Shown here piece after piece: positions 54,698-62,389 of a stretch of 64,000 bases of DNA. Below the pieces are notes generated by a model. It ran no database searches and was not told the origin of the DNA. It was given only the letters and a program-made list of their open reading frames with translations. The stretch is taken from NCBI RefSeq assembly GCF_002924445.1, contig NZ_PIGG01000031.1, positions 434,001-498,000 of the forward strand, read 5' to 3'. A program made the translations under genes and the position numbers. The DNA comes from Minwuia thermotolerans (GTDB taxonomy: Bacteria; Pseudomonadota; Alphaproteobacteria; Minwuiales; Minwuiaceae). Within the stretch, counting starts at the first letter, position 1; each line of letters opens with the position of its first letter.

Positions 54698-56779
54698 ATG
54701 AACGCGCCCGTCACCGTCGCCTATTCCGCCTGTCCGCACGACTGTCCGTCGACCTGCGCGCTGGAGGTGGACGTCCTGGCGCCGGACCGGATCGGCCGCG
54801 TGCGCGGGTCGAAGGACAACAGCTACACCGACGGCGTGATCTGCGCCAAGGTCGCCCGCTACGCCGAGCGCATCCACCATCCCGACCGGCTGACGAAGCC
54901 GATGATCCGCACCGGCCCCAAGGGCTCCGGGCAGTTCCGCGAGGCGTCCTGGGACGAGGCGCTGGACCTGGTGGCGGAGAAGTTCCTTGCCATCGAGGCC
55001 GAACACGGCGCCGAGGCGATCTGGCCCTATTATTACGCCGGGACCATGGGCCTGGTGATGCGCGACGGCATCAACCGTCTGCGCCACGCCAAGGGCTACA
55101 GCCGGATGCACGGCACCTTCTGCACGACGATGGCCTTCACCGGCTATATCGCAGGCACCGGCCTGCTGGCCGGCGTCGACCCGCGCGAGATGGCCAAGTC
55201 GGATTGCGTCGTGATCTGGGGCACCAACCCGGTGAACACCCAGGTCAACGTCATGACCCACGCCATCAAGGCCAGGAAGGAACGCGGGGCGAAGATCGTC
55301 GCCATCGACGTCTACCGCAACGGCACCATCGACCAGGCCGACATGGGCCTGATCCTGAAGCCGGGCACCGACGGCGCACTGGCCTGTGCGGTCATGCACA
55401 TCGCCTTCCGCGACGGCCATGCGGACCGCGACTACATGGCGAAGTACACCGACGATCCGGCGGGCCTGGAGGCGCATCTGGCCGACAGGACCCCGGAATG
55501 GGCGGCGGAGATCACCGGCCTCGGCGTCGAGGAGATCGAGGCCTTCGCGAAGCTGGTGGGCGAGACGCCACGGACCTTCTTCCGGCTGGGCTACGGCTTC
55601 ACGCGCGGGCGCAACGGCTCGGTGAACATGCATGCGGCGCTTTGCGTGCCGGCGGTTCTGGGCTCCTGGCGGCACGAAGGCGGCGGCGCCTTCCACAACA
55701 ACGGCGCCATCTATCACTGGGACCGCGGCCTGATCGAGGGACTGGACGCGCCGGGCCGCCACACCCGCATCCTGGACCAGTCGCGCATCGGCCCGGTGCT
55801 GACGGGCGATCGGCGCGACCTGGGCGACGGGCCGCCGATCATGGGCCTTTTCATGCAGAACACCAATCCGGCGATGGTCGCGCCGGAACTGAACAAGGTG
55901 CATGCGGGACTGGCCCGAGAGGATCTGTTCACCTGCGTCCACGAGCAGTTCCTGACCGAGACGGCGCAGTTCGCCGACGTCGTGCTGCCGGCGACCATGT
56001 TCCTGGAGCACACCGACCTCTACCAGGGCGGCGGCCATCAGCACATCCTGCTGGGTCCGAAGGCGGTCGACGCGCCCGAGGGCTGCCGCAGCAATCACGA
56101 AGTGATCTGCGCCCTGGCCGAGCGGCTGGGCGCCGAGCATCGCGGCTTCGCCATGGGCCCGGAAGAGATCATCGACGAGACGCTGAAGAACTCGGGATGG
56201 CCGGGAATCGACGAATTGCGCGAAAAACGCTGGTTCGACGTGCAGCCGGATTTCGAGACCGCGCACTATCTGAACGGCTTCGGCCATCCGGACGGCCGGT
56301 TCCGTTTCCGCCCCGACTGGTCGGAATGCGCGCCGAAGGGATTCGGACCGGACGGCGCGCCCGGCGACATGCCCGCCTTCCCCGACTACTGGGGCCGCGA
56401 GGACCGGGCGACGCCGGAGAAGCCCTTCCGGATGAGCACCAGCCCGGCCAGGAACTTCCTCAACTCCTCCTTCACCGAGACGCCGACCTCGAAAAAGCGG
56501 GAGAACCGCCCGACCGTGAAGATCGGTCCGGCCGACGCCGGGAAGCTGGGCATCGCGGACGGGCAGCTCGTGAGGCTTTCCAACGAGCGCGGCACCGTGC
56601 GCCTCCATGCGGAGGTCTTCGACGGCCTCCGCCCCGGCGTGATCATCGTCGAATCGGTCTGGCCCAACGCCGCCTTCGTCGACGGGCTGGGCATCAACGC
56701 GCTGACCAGCGCCGAGCCCGGCGCGCCGGTCGGCGGCGGCCTGTTTCACGACACGGCGGTGGCGGTCGAAGCGGCCTGA
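54698..56779 (+). CDS. Molybdopterin oxidoreductase (BisC/FdhF-like)
   Basis: A 693-residue DMSO-reductase-superfamily protein. Cysteines C12, C16, C20 and C49 (YSACPHDCPSTCALEV, GVICAKV) would bind one [4Fe-4S] cluster. The Mo-bis-MGD core follows (GTMGLVMRDGINRLRHAKGY, VVIWGTNPVNTQVNVM, ADVVLPATMFLEHTDLYQGG), and the C-terminal cap has KPFRMSTSPARNFLNSSF. There is no twin-arginine signal, so it is cytoplasmic. The ATG at 54698 has GGGAGG eight bases upstream and is preferred to 54677. Substrate is unknown; no electron-transfer partner is encoded beside it. Confidence 0.93.
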   Translation: MNAPVTVAYSACPHDCPSTCALEVDVLAPDRIGRVRGSKDNSYTDGVICAKVARYAERIHHPDRLTKPMIRTGPKGSGQFREASWDEALDLVAEKFLAIEAEHGAEAIWPYYYAGTMGLVMRDGINRLRHAKGYSRMHGTFCTTMAFTGYIAGTGLLAGVDPREMAKSDCVVIWGTNPVNTQVNVMTHAIKARKERGAKIVAIDVYRNGTIDQADMGLILKPGTDGALACAVMHIAFRDGHADRDYMAKYTDDPAGLEAHLADRTPEWAAEITGLGVEEIEAFAKLVGETPRTFFRLGYGFTRGRNGSVNMHAALCVPAVLGSWRHEGGGAFHNNGAIYHWDRGLIEGLDAPGRHTRILDQSRIGPVLTGDRRDLGDGPPIMGLFMQNTNPAMVAPELNKVHAGLAREDLFTCVHEQFLTETAQFADVVLPATMFLEHTDLYQGGGHQHILLGPKAVDAPEGCRSNHEVICALAERLGAEHRGFAMGPEEIIDETLKNSGWPGIDELREKRWFDVQPDFETAHYLNGFGHPDGRFRFRPDWSECAPKGFGPDGAPGDMPAFPDYWGREDRATPEKPFRMSTSPARNFLNSSFTETPTSKKRENRPTVKIGPADAGKLGIADGQLVRLSNERGTVRLHAEVFDGLRPGVIIVESVWPNAAFVDGLGINALTSAEPGAPVGGGLFHDTAVAVEAA

Positions 56780-56809
56780 GGGCGCCGCACCGAGGGGGAA
56801 GACGACAAC

Positions 56810-57220
56810 ATGCATATGGATTTCGCGGGCTTCTTCAAGCGCTGGCTCATTGCCCTCGTACTGGTGCTGGTGACCTACAACCCGACCGCCTTCAACTATC
56901 TCAGCTGGACCTTCGACGAGTTGCAGGTCGACCTGCCCTACAAGCTGCTGGTGGGCCTCATCCTCGTCGTCGGCTACGTCATCTTCCTGCGCGCGACCTT
57001 CCGCTCCATCGGCATCTTCGGAATCGTGCTGATTGCCGCGATCTTCGGCGTGATCATCTGGATCCTGGTGGACCAGCAGATGCTGGATCCGACCAACCGC
57101 GACGCCCTGATCTGGATCATCCTGGTCGTGGTCGCGACGATCATGGGCGTCGGCGTCAGCTGGAGTCACGTACGCCGGCGCATTTCCGGTCAGGCCGACG
57201 TTGACGACGTCGAGGAATAG
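56810..57220 (+). CDS. Small membrane protein, DUF6524-like
   Basis: A 136-residue protein with four hydrophobic segments (LIALVLVLVTYNPTAFNYLS, LLVGLILVVGYVIFLRA, IGIFGIVLIAAIFGVIIWIL, LIWIILVVVATIMGVGVSWS) and a short acidic C-terminal tail (SGQADVDDVEE). The YNPTAFNY pattern and size fit a family of alphaproteobacterial membrane proteins of unknown function that I recall as DUF6524; this is from memory and not verified. It is 30 bases after the oxidoreductase gene and 76 bases before rpmG. Confidence 0.75.
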   Translation: MHMDFAGFFKRWLIALVLVLVTYNPTAFNYLSWTFDELQVDLPYKLLVGLILVVGYVIFLRATFRSIGIFGIVLIAAIFGVIIWILVDQQMLDPTNRDALIWIILVVVATIMGVGVSWSHVRRRISGQADVDDVEE

Positions 57221-57232
57221 GCCCACTTTCCA

Positions 57233-57260
57233 TTGACATCCACGCCCGCGGGATTATCTT
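57233..57260 (+). promoter_or_regulatory. Candidate sigma-70 promoter of rpmG
   Basis: A perfect TTGACA at 57233-57238 and TATCTT at 57255-57260, spacer 16 bases, 36 bases before the ATG. Position and match suit the constitutive ribosomal gene. Confidence 0.6.
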
Positions 57261-57296
57261 CCGCGCTCCGGAATTCAGACTGAGACGAGACACGCC

Positions 57297-57464
57297 ATGG
57301 CCAAGCCAGTTGTTCAGAAGATCAAGCTCGTGAGCACCGCCGGCACGGGCTACTACTACGTGACCAAGAAAAACCCGCGCAACCTGACCGAGAAGATGTC
57401 GCTGAAGAAGTACGATCCGGTCGCGCGCAAGCACGTCGAGTTCAAGGAAGCCAAGATCAAGTAG
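57297..57464 (+). CDS. rpmG: 50S ribosomal protein L33
   Basis: A 55-residue ribosomal protein: [20 protein letters not shown], then [20 protein letters not shown] and a [14 protein letters not shown] end. It is the proteobacterial L33 form without the zinc-binding cysteines. It is short and was identified by direct translation. A promoter-like sequence lies upstream and a terminator downstream, so it is monocistronic. Confidence 0.97.
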   Translation: MAKPVVQKIKLVSTAGTGYYYVTKKNPRNLTEKMSLKKYDPVARKHVEFKEAKIK

Positions 57465-57497
57465 GCTTCCGCCGGCAGTTCGGAATCCAAGCGAAGA

Positions 57498-57522
57498 GGC
57501 CGCGGCGACGCGGCCCCTTTTG
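57498..57522 (+). terminator. Intrinsic terminator of rpmG
   Basis: A 7-bp stem (GGCCGCG with CGCGGCC) closed by a GCGA loop and followed by CCTTTTG, 33 bases after the stop. Confidence 0.85.
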
Positions 57523-57541
57523 CATTTCCGGCATCGCCTTG

Positions 57542-57574
57542 ATACTCATTGGTATAATTTACATCTGATCGGTA
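57542..57574 (+). promoter_or_regulatory. Tandem dyads upstream of the monooxygenase
   Basis: Site 1, ATACTCATTGGTAT at 57542-57555, matches the TRAP site 1 at 12 of 14 bases. Site 2, ATCTGATCGGTA at 57563-57574, matches the reverse complement of TRAP site 2 at 10 of 12 bases. Centres are 20 bases apart. The pair stands 55-87 bases before the chosen start, overlapping where a promoter should be. Confidence 0.5.
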
Positions 57575-57628
57575 GGCTTCACGGATTGCATCGAAGCTGA
57601 CAGTTTGGCCGTGGGGAGGAGCAAGCCA

Positions 57629-59566
57629 ATGAAGATCGAGATTCACGACCTGCCGAAAGACAAGCTGGAGGTGGCGCTCGACGAGGCCGACTATCGCGTG
57701 CTGCCGATGGTCCTCTATCACATGACCGGCGACCGCAAGTGGCTGGAGGAGCCGTTCCGGCCCGCCCGCGACGTGCGCCTGATCGCCGACGAGACCGCCG
57801 GCCTCTCCGAGGAAGCGCGCGCCGAACTGCGCCGCGCCGCAGTCGAGATTCTCTCGCGTCCTGGCCTGGAGCCGGCGGTGCGGGACCCCGGCGACGAAGT
57901 GATGGTCGAGATGATGAACACCTGCCTGGGCGAACGCATTCCGCCCGAATACGCGCCCATGATGCGCGAGCAGGTCGGCCTGGCGTCGCAGCACAACGGC
58001 TGGCGGCGGCCGCAGGAGACGACGCCCGTCGACGAGCGGCCGGTGCTGATCGTCGGTGCCGGCGCCAGCGGCATCGCCCTTGGCTCCCGGCTGAAGGATC
58101 TGGGCGTTCCCTTTCGTATCGTCGAGCGCAACGACCGCGTCGGCGGCACCTGGTACGAGAACATCTATCCCGGCTGCGGCGTCGACACACCGAACCACGC
58201 CTATTCGTTCTCCAATGCGCGGCCCTATCGCTGGCACCGGTATTTCTCCACCCGCGACCAGCTGCACGACTATCTGGAGCGTTCGGTCGACGAATTCGGC
58301 CTGAACGACCGGATCAGCTTCCGCACCGAGGTGGTGAAGGGCGAATGGGACGAAGGCGGCCGTTTCTGGCGCGTCGAACTGCGGCGCGCCGACGGCTCGA
58401 TCGAAGCGGTCGAGACCAAGGCGCTGGTCAGCGCCATCGGCCAGCTCAGCCTGCCGACCCTGCCCGAGATCAAGGGGCTGGACAGCTTCAGGGGGCCGCT
58501 GTTCCACACCGCAGAGTGGCCGGAGGGCCTGGACCTGAAGGGAAAGCGGGTCGCCGTGATCGGCACCGGCGCCTCGTCCATGCAGGTGGTGCCGTCCATC
58601 GTCGACGAGGTGGCCGAACTGCATGTCTATCAGCGCAGTGCCCAGTGGGCGCGTCCGATCCCGCGTTATCACGATCCCATCGGCGAGGGCGCCCAGTGGC
58701 TGCTGGAGAACGTGCCCTTCTACGCCGCATGGTTCCGGCTCACCATGCTCTGGCGCTATGGCGACGGCCTGCTGCCGACGTTGCGCAAGGATCCGGACTG
58801 GGAGCATCCCGAGCGCTCGCTGAACCGCGCCAACGAACGCCACCGCCAGGAAATGGCAGCGCATATCGAGAAGGAGCTGGAGGACCGCCCCGACCTGATC
58901 GAGAAGTGCATGCCCACCTACCCGCCCTACGGCAAGCGCATCCTGCTGGACAATGGCTGGTATCAGGCGATCAAGAAACCGAACGTCGAACTGATCACCG
59001 ACCGGGTCGAGCGCATTGCGGAGAACGGCGTCGTCACCGAGGACGGCCGGCTGCGGGAGGTCGACGTCGTCATCATGGCGACCGGCTTCAAGGTCTCGCT
59101 CATGGCGGCCCGGCTCAACCTGACGGGCGCCGGCGGACGGAAGCTGGAGGAGGACTGGGCCGACGACGACCCGCGCGCCTATCTCGGCATCACGGTGCCG
59201 CACTTCCCCAACCTGTTCGTCATGCAGGGCCCGAACACCGGCCTTGGCCATGGCGGCAGCGCCATCTTCCAGGCCGAGTGCCAGGCGAACTACATTGCCG
59301 AGGCCCTGAAGACGATGATGGAAAAGGACATCGAGGCTCTGGAGCCGACCGAGCAAGCCCAGGAGGACTGGTGCGCCAGGGTCGACGCCGAGCACGAACA
59401 GATGATCTGGACCCATCCGGGCATGACCACCTACTACCGGAACAAGGCGGGCCGGGTCTACTCGGTCACGCCATTCCGGCTGGTGGACTACTGGCACTGG
59501 ACCCGCGACATCGACCTGTCGAAATACCGCATCGAGCCGGCGGGCGACGCCGCCAGCGCCGCCTGA
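57629..59566 (+). CDS. Flavin-containing / Baeyer-Villiger-type monooxygenase
   Basis: A 645-residue class B flavoprotein. After an unusual N-terminal extension of about 135 residues, the FAD motif GAGASG is at 143-148 (VLIVGAGASGIALGSR). The BVMO fingerprint FxGxxxHxxxWP occurs as FRGPLFHTAEWP (residues 287-298) and a second NADPH motif GTGASSMQVVPSI follows. Such enzymes insert oxygen into ketones to give esters or lactones. I chose the ATG at 57629, preceded by GGAGGAG, over 57605. It is 10 bases before the PNPOx-like gene. Confidence 0.93.
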   Translation: MKIEIHDLPKDKLEVALDEADYRVLPMVLYHMTGDRKWLEEPFRPARDVRLIADETAGLSEEARAELRRAAVEILSRPGLEPAVRDPGDEVMVEMMNTCLGERIPPEYAPMMREQVGLASQHNGWRRPQETTPVDERPVLIVGAGASGIALGSRLKDLGVPFRIVERNDRVGGTWYENIYPGCGVDTPNHAYSFSNARPYRWHRYFSTRDQLHDYLERSVDEFGLNDRISFRTEVVKGEWDEGGRFWRVELRRADGSIEAVETKALVSAIGQLSLPTLPEIKGLDSFRGPLFHTAEWPEGLDLKGKRVAVIGTGASSMQVVPSIVDEVAELHVYQRSAQWARPIPRYHDPIGEGAQWLLENVPFYAAWFRLTMLWRYGDGLLPTLRKDPDWEHPERSLNRANERHRQEMAAHIEKELEDRPDLIEKCMPTYPPYGKRILLDNGWYQAIKKPNVELITDRVERIAENGVVTEDGRLREVDVVIMATGFKVSLMAARLNLTGAGGRKLEEDWADDDPRAYLGITVPHFPNLFVMQGPNTGLGHGGSAIFQAECQANYIAEALKTMMEKDIEALEPTEQAQEDWCARVDAEHEQMIWTHPGMTTYYRNKAGRVYSVTPFRLVDYWHWTRDIDLSKYRIEPAGDAASAA

Positions 59567-59576
59567 GGAGACAATC

Positions 59577-60101
59577 ATGCCCAAGCTGACCGACGCGGAG
59601 CGCAACGCGTTTCTGGCCGAACGCAAGGTCGTCATGAAGATCGGCGTCGTCCGCCCAGACGGCAGCCCCTTTGTCACGCCGCTGTGGTTCATTCACGAGG
59701 ATGGCGCCATCTGGTTTACGCCCCGCGAGCGTTCGGAGTGGTTCGACTGTCTGCGCCGCGACCCGCGCTGCTCGCTGTGCATCGACGAGCAGCCCCTGCC
59801 CTACCGCAAGGTGATCGTCGAGGGCCGGGCAGAGCTGGTCCATGACGTCGGCGAGGATGACGAATGGCGCGACCTCTACCGGCGCATGGCCGCGCGCTAC
59901 GTGCCGGAGAAGGACGCCGAAGCCTATGTGCGAAACACCATCGGCGAAAGACGGGGCCTGTTCCGGGTGAAGCTCGCCGATGCGAAGGTGCGCACCTGGC
60001 GCCTGCCGCTCAAGGATGAGCCCGGCGAGGGCATCTGGGCGAAGCGCTACTTCCAGGACCCGAACGTGCAGTTCGACACCCGCGGGCCGGAGAAGAGCTG
60101 A
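59577..60101 (+). CDS. PNPOx-like flavin- or F420-type oxidoreductase
   Basis: A 174-residue split-barrel protein. It starts KLTDAERNAFLAERKVVMKI and has the typical VRPDGSPFVTPLWFIHEDGA and CLRRDPRCSLCIDEQPLPYR of the pyridoxamine 5'-phosphate oxidase superfamily. Members bind FMN, F420 or haem; this subgroup is often annotated from the fold only. It is 10 bases after the monooxygenase and probably co-transcribed with it, so it may supply reduced flavin or act on the product. The activity is not established. Confidence 0.88.
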   Translation: MPKLTDAERNAFLAERKVVMKIGVVRPDGSPFVTPLWFIHEDGAIWFTPRERSEWFDCLRRDPRCSLCIDEQPLPYRKVIVEGRAELVHDVGEDDEWRDLYRRMAARYVPEKDAEAYVRNTIGERRGLFRVKLADAKVRTWRLPLKDEPGEGIWAKRYFQDPNVQFDTRGPEKS

Positions 60102-60122
60102 GAGCTGATCAACAACCGTGGC

Positions 60123-60189
60123 GTCCTGGAGCTCGACCCCAGGACACAGTCCTTCCTATTACCGGGCCCTTGGATCCAGTCCAAGGGCC
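60123..60189. repeat. Two adjacent palindromes in a convergent gap
   Basis: Arms GTCCTGG (60123-60129) and CCAGGAC (60139-60145), then GGCCCTTGGA (60165-60174) and TCCAAGGGCC (60180-60189), the latter a perfect 10-bp stem with a five-base loop. They fill the gap between convergent genes. Neither has a T-run, so they may terminate poorly; the layout resembles a REP-like element, but no second copy was seen in the window. Confidence 0.55.
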
Positions 60190-60199
60190 ACACCATTTC

Positions 60200-61339
60200 C
60201 TACAGCTGCCGCGCGTCGCCGACGGCCTTCGGCGCCGTCCGGCGGCGATGGGCGAAGGCCTGCGGCCATTTCGACGGCAGGGCGCGGGCGTACTGCGCCG
60301 GGTAGGGAATCTCGACACCCAGCTCCTCCGCGGCATGCCAGGCCCATCGCGGGTCGTACATCATGCCCCGGGCCAGCATGACGAAGTCGGCGCGGCCCTC
60401 GGCGATGATCGCCTCGGCCTGCTGCGGCTCGGTGATCATGCCGACCGCCATGGTCGGGATCTCCGCCTCCCGGCGGATCTGTTCGGCGAAGGGCACCTGA
60501 TAGCCGGGGCCGATCGGGATCTGCTGGCGCGGATCGAGGCCCGACGTGGTGACGTCGATGAAATCGCAGCCGCGGTTCTTCAGTTCGCGCGCCAGCTCCG
60601 CCGTCTCCCCGAGCGTCCAGCCGCCCTCCACCCAGTCGGTCGCCGATAGGCGGATGCCGAGCGGGCGATCATGTGGCCAGACCGAGCGCACGGCGTCGAA
60701 GACCTCCAGCGGAAAACGCATGCGCCCCGCCAGGTCGCCACCATAGGCGTCCTCGCGCCGGTTCGAGATCGGCGAGAGGAACTGGTGCAGCAGATAGCCA
60801 TGGCCGCCATGCAGTTCGAACAGGTCGAAGCCGATGCGCGCGGCGCGGATGGCGGCCTGCACGAACTCCTCGCGGACCCGGGCGAAATCCTCGGCCTGGA
60901 AGGCGCGCGGCGTATGCCAGCCCTCGGCATAGGGCAGCGCCGACGGCGCGATCGTCTGCCAGGCGCCCTGCTCCGACGGCAGCGGCTTGCCGCCGCGCAG
61001 CGGGATGTCCGTCGAGGCCTTGCGGCCGGCATGGCCGACCTGGATGCCCAGTTTCGCCGTGCCGTGGCGGCGGCAGAAATCGATGGCGCGGGCCAGCGCC
61101 GCCTCGTTCTCGTCCGAATAGAGGCCGAGGCAGTTGTGCGTGATCCGCCCCTCCCGGCTGACATGGGTCGCCTCGACGATCAGCAGCCCGGCGCCGCTCA
61201 TGGCCAGGTTGCCGAGGTGCATCAGATGCCAGTCGGTCGCCGAGCCATCCTCGGCCAGGTACTGACACATCGGCGAGACAACGACCCGGTTGTCGAACGT
61301 CATCCCGCCCAGCTCGAATTCGGAAAACAGTGCGCTCAT
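60200..61339 (-). CDS. NADH:flavin oxidoreductase (old yellow enzyme, YqjM/NamA-like)
   Basis: A 379-residue FMN-dependent TIM-barrel reductase. It starts ALFSEFELGGMTFDNRVVVS, with the YqjM-type regulatory cysteine at about residue 25 (SPMCQY), the HGGHGYLLHQFLSPISNRRE active-site region and GHAGRKAST. It probably reduces activated C=C bonds of enones. It is convergent with the PNPOx-like gene and divergent from the enoyl-CoA hydratase, with 86 bases between starts. The C-terminus (PSKWPQAFAHRRRTAPKA) is basic. Confidence 0.94.
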   Translation of the reverse strand: MSALFSEFELGGMTFDNRVVVSPMCQYLAEDGSATDWHLMHLGNLAMSGAGLLIVEATHVSREGRITHNCLGLYSDENEAALARAIDFCRRHGTAKLGIQVGHAGRKASTDIPLRGGKPLPSEQGAWQTIAPSALPYAEGWHTPRAFQAEDFARVREEFVQAAIRAARIGFDLFELHGGHGYLLHQFLSPISNRREDAYGGDLAGRMRFPLEVFDAVRSVWPHDRPLGIRLSATDWVEGGWTLGETAELARELKNRGCDFIDVTTSGLDPRQQIPIGPGYQVPFAEQIRREAEIPTMAVGMITEPQQAEAIIAEGRADFVMLARGMMYDPRWAWHAAEELGVEIPYPAQYARALPSKWPQAFAHRRRTAPKAVGDARQL

Positions 61340-61425
61340 GCCTTCGGCCCCTCCCCTTCGGCCTTTGACCCCGTCACGGTCGCGGGCGAAGATAGTGCGA
61401 AGATCCGGACAAGGGGAGGCTTGGA

Positions 61426-62196
61426 ATGACCGACGCGACCGTGCTGCTGCGGATCGAAGGGGATATCGCCCACATCACCTTGAACCGTCCGAAGGCGAAG
61501 AACAGCCTCCGCCCCGAGGATCTGGCGCTGCTGGCCGATTGCCTGGCGCAGGCCGAACAGTCCCGCGCGCGCTGTCTGGTGCTCTCGGGCGCCGGCGGCG
61601 CCTTTTCCGCCGGCCGGGACATCGCCGGCACCGACCCGGCGAACGACGACAATCTGGGCCTGCTGCGCGACACCATTCACCCGGTGCTGAAAAAGGTCCG
61701 CGATCTGCAGGTGCCGACCGTCGCCATGGTCGAGGGCCCCTGTCTCGGCGTCGGCTTCGGCCTCGCCTTCGCGTGCGACATGGTGATCGCGGCGGACGAC
61801 GCGGTGATGGGCAGCCCCTTCCGCAATATCGGCGTGATCCTGGACTCGGGCGGCCACTACCACCTGAAGACCCGGATCGGCGTCCATCGCGCCTTCGAAC
61901 TGATCTACACCGGCCGACTGATCAAGGGCGCCGAAGCCGCCGACATGGGCCTGATCAACCGCGCGGTCCCGCAGGCCGACCTGAGAGGCGAGGTGACGAA
62001 GCTCGCCGGCCACATCGCCGCCGGTCCGACGAAGGCGTTCCTGATCTCCAAGCGCATCCTGAACAGCGATCTCGGCTTCGAGGCGACGCTGGACGAGGAG
62101 GCCCAGGGTCAGCAGGAAGCCTGCACCAGCGCCGACGGCGTCGAGGGTTTCAGGGCCTTCCAGGAGAAGCGGAAACCCGTCTTCCGCGGCGAGTAG
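61426..62196 (+). CDS. Enoyl-CoA hydratase/isomerase (crotonase family)
   Basis: A 256-residue crotonase. It has HITLNRPKAKNSLRPEDLAL, the oxyanion-hole sequences LSGAGGAFSAGRDIAG and VEGPCLGVGFGLAFACD, and the trimer-forming C-terminal helix region (FLISKRILNSDLGFEATLDE). It acts in fatty-acid or branched-acid CoA metabolism. AGGGGAGG stands eight bases before the ATG. The next gene is about 190 bases downstream. Confidence 0.93.
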   Translation: MTDATVLLRIEGDIAHITLNRPKAKNSLRPEDLALLADCLAQAEQSRARCLVLSGAGGAFSAGRDIAGTDPANDDNLGLLRDTIHPVLKKVRDLQVPTVAMVEGPCLGVGFGLAFACDMVIAADDAVMGSPFRNIGVILDSGGHYHLKTRIGVHRAFELIYTGRLIKGAEAADMGLINRAVPQADLRGEVTKLAGHIAAGPTKAFLISKRILNSDLGFEATLDEEAQGQQEACTSADGVEGFRAFQEKRKPVFRGE

Positions 62197-62389
62197 CGGC
62201 AAAACGCCGAACGCGGATACACGGCAATGATTTCAACCGTCTGGCATCTTTTCCCGATTGCGCCGATCACTGGAAATCATTAATATAATGTGAATATATG
62301 TTCGGATTGACCGGCTGGCGATGACATTTGCTCACCGTGTACGTCGGAGCCGGGAATGTACCCGAAATCAAGAATGACCGAGTCTGACG
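62197..62389. other. AT-rich gap before the RTX-type gene
   Basis: About 190 bases with markedly more A and T (around 62270-62310, TTAATATAATGTGAATATATG) than the flanks, likely the promoter of the following gene. No dependable -35/-10 pair or hairpin is seen. Confidence 0.5.

Noticed and set aside
53902-57204. A 1100-residue open frame on the plus strand
   Set aside because: It overlaps the histidine phosphatase, molybdopterin oxidoreductase and the small membrane protein in another frame, is low-complexity Arg/Gly/Pro-rich and has no domain. High GC keeps such frames open.
54662-57226. An 854-residue antisense open frame
   Set aside because: Antisense to well-supported genes, with His/Gly/Asp-rich shadow composition and no motif.
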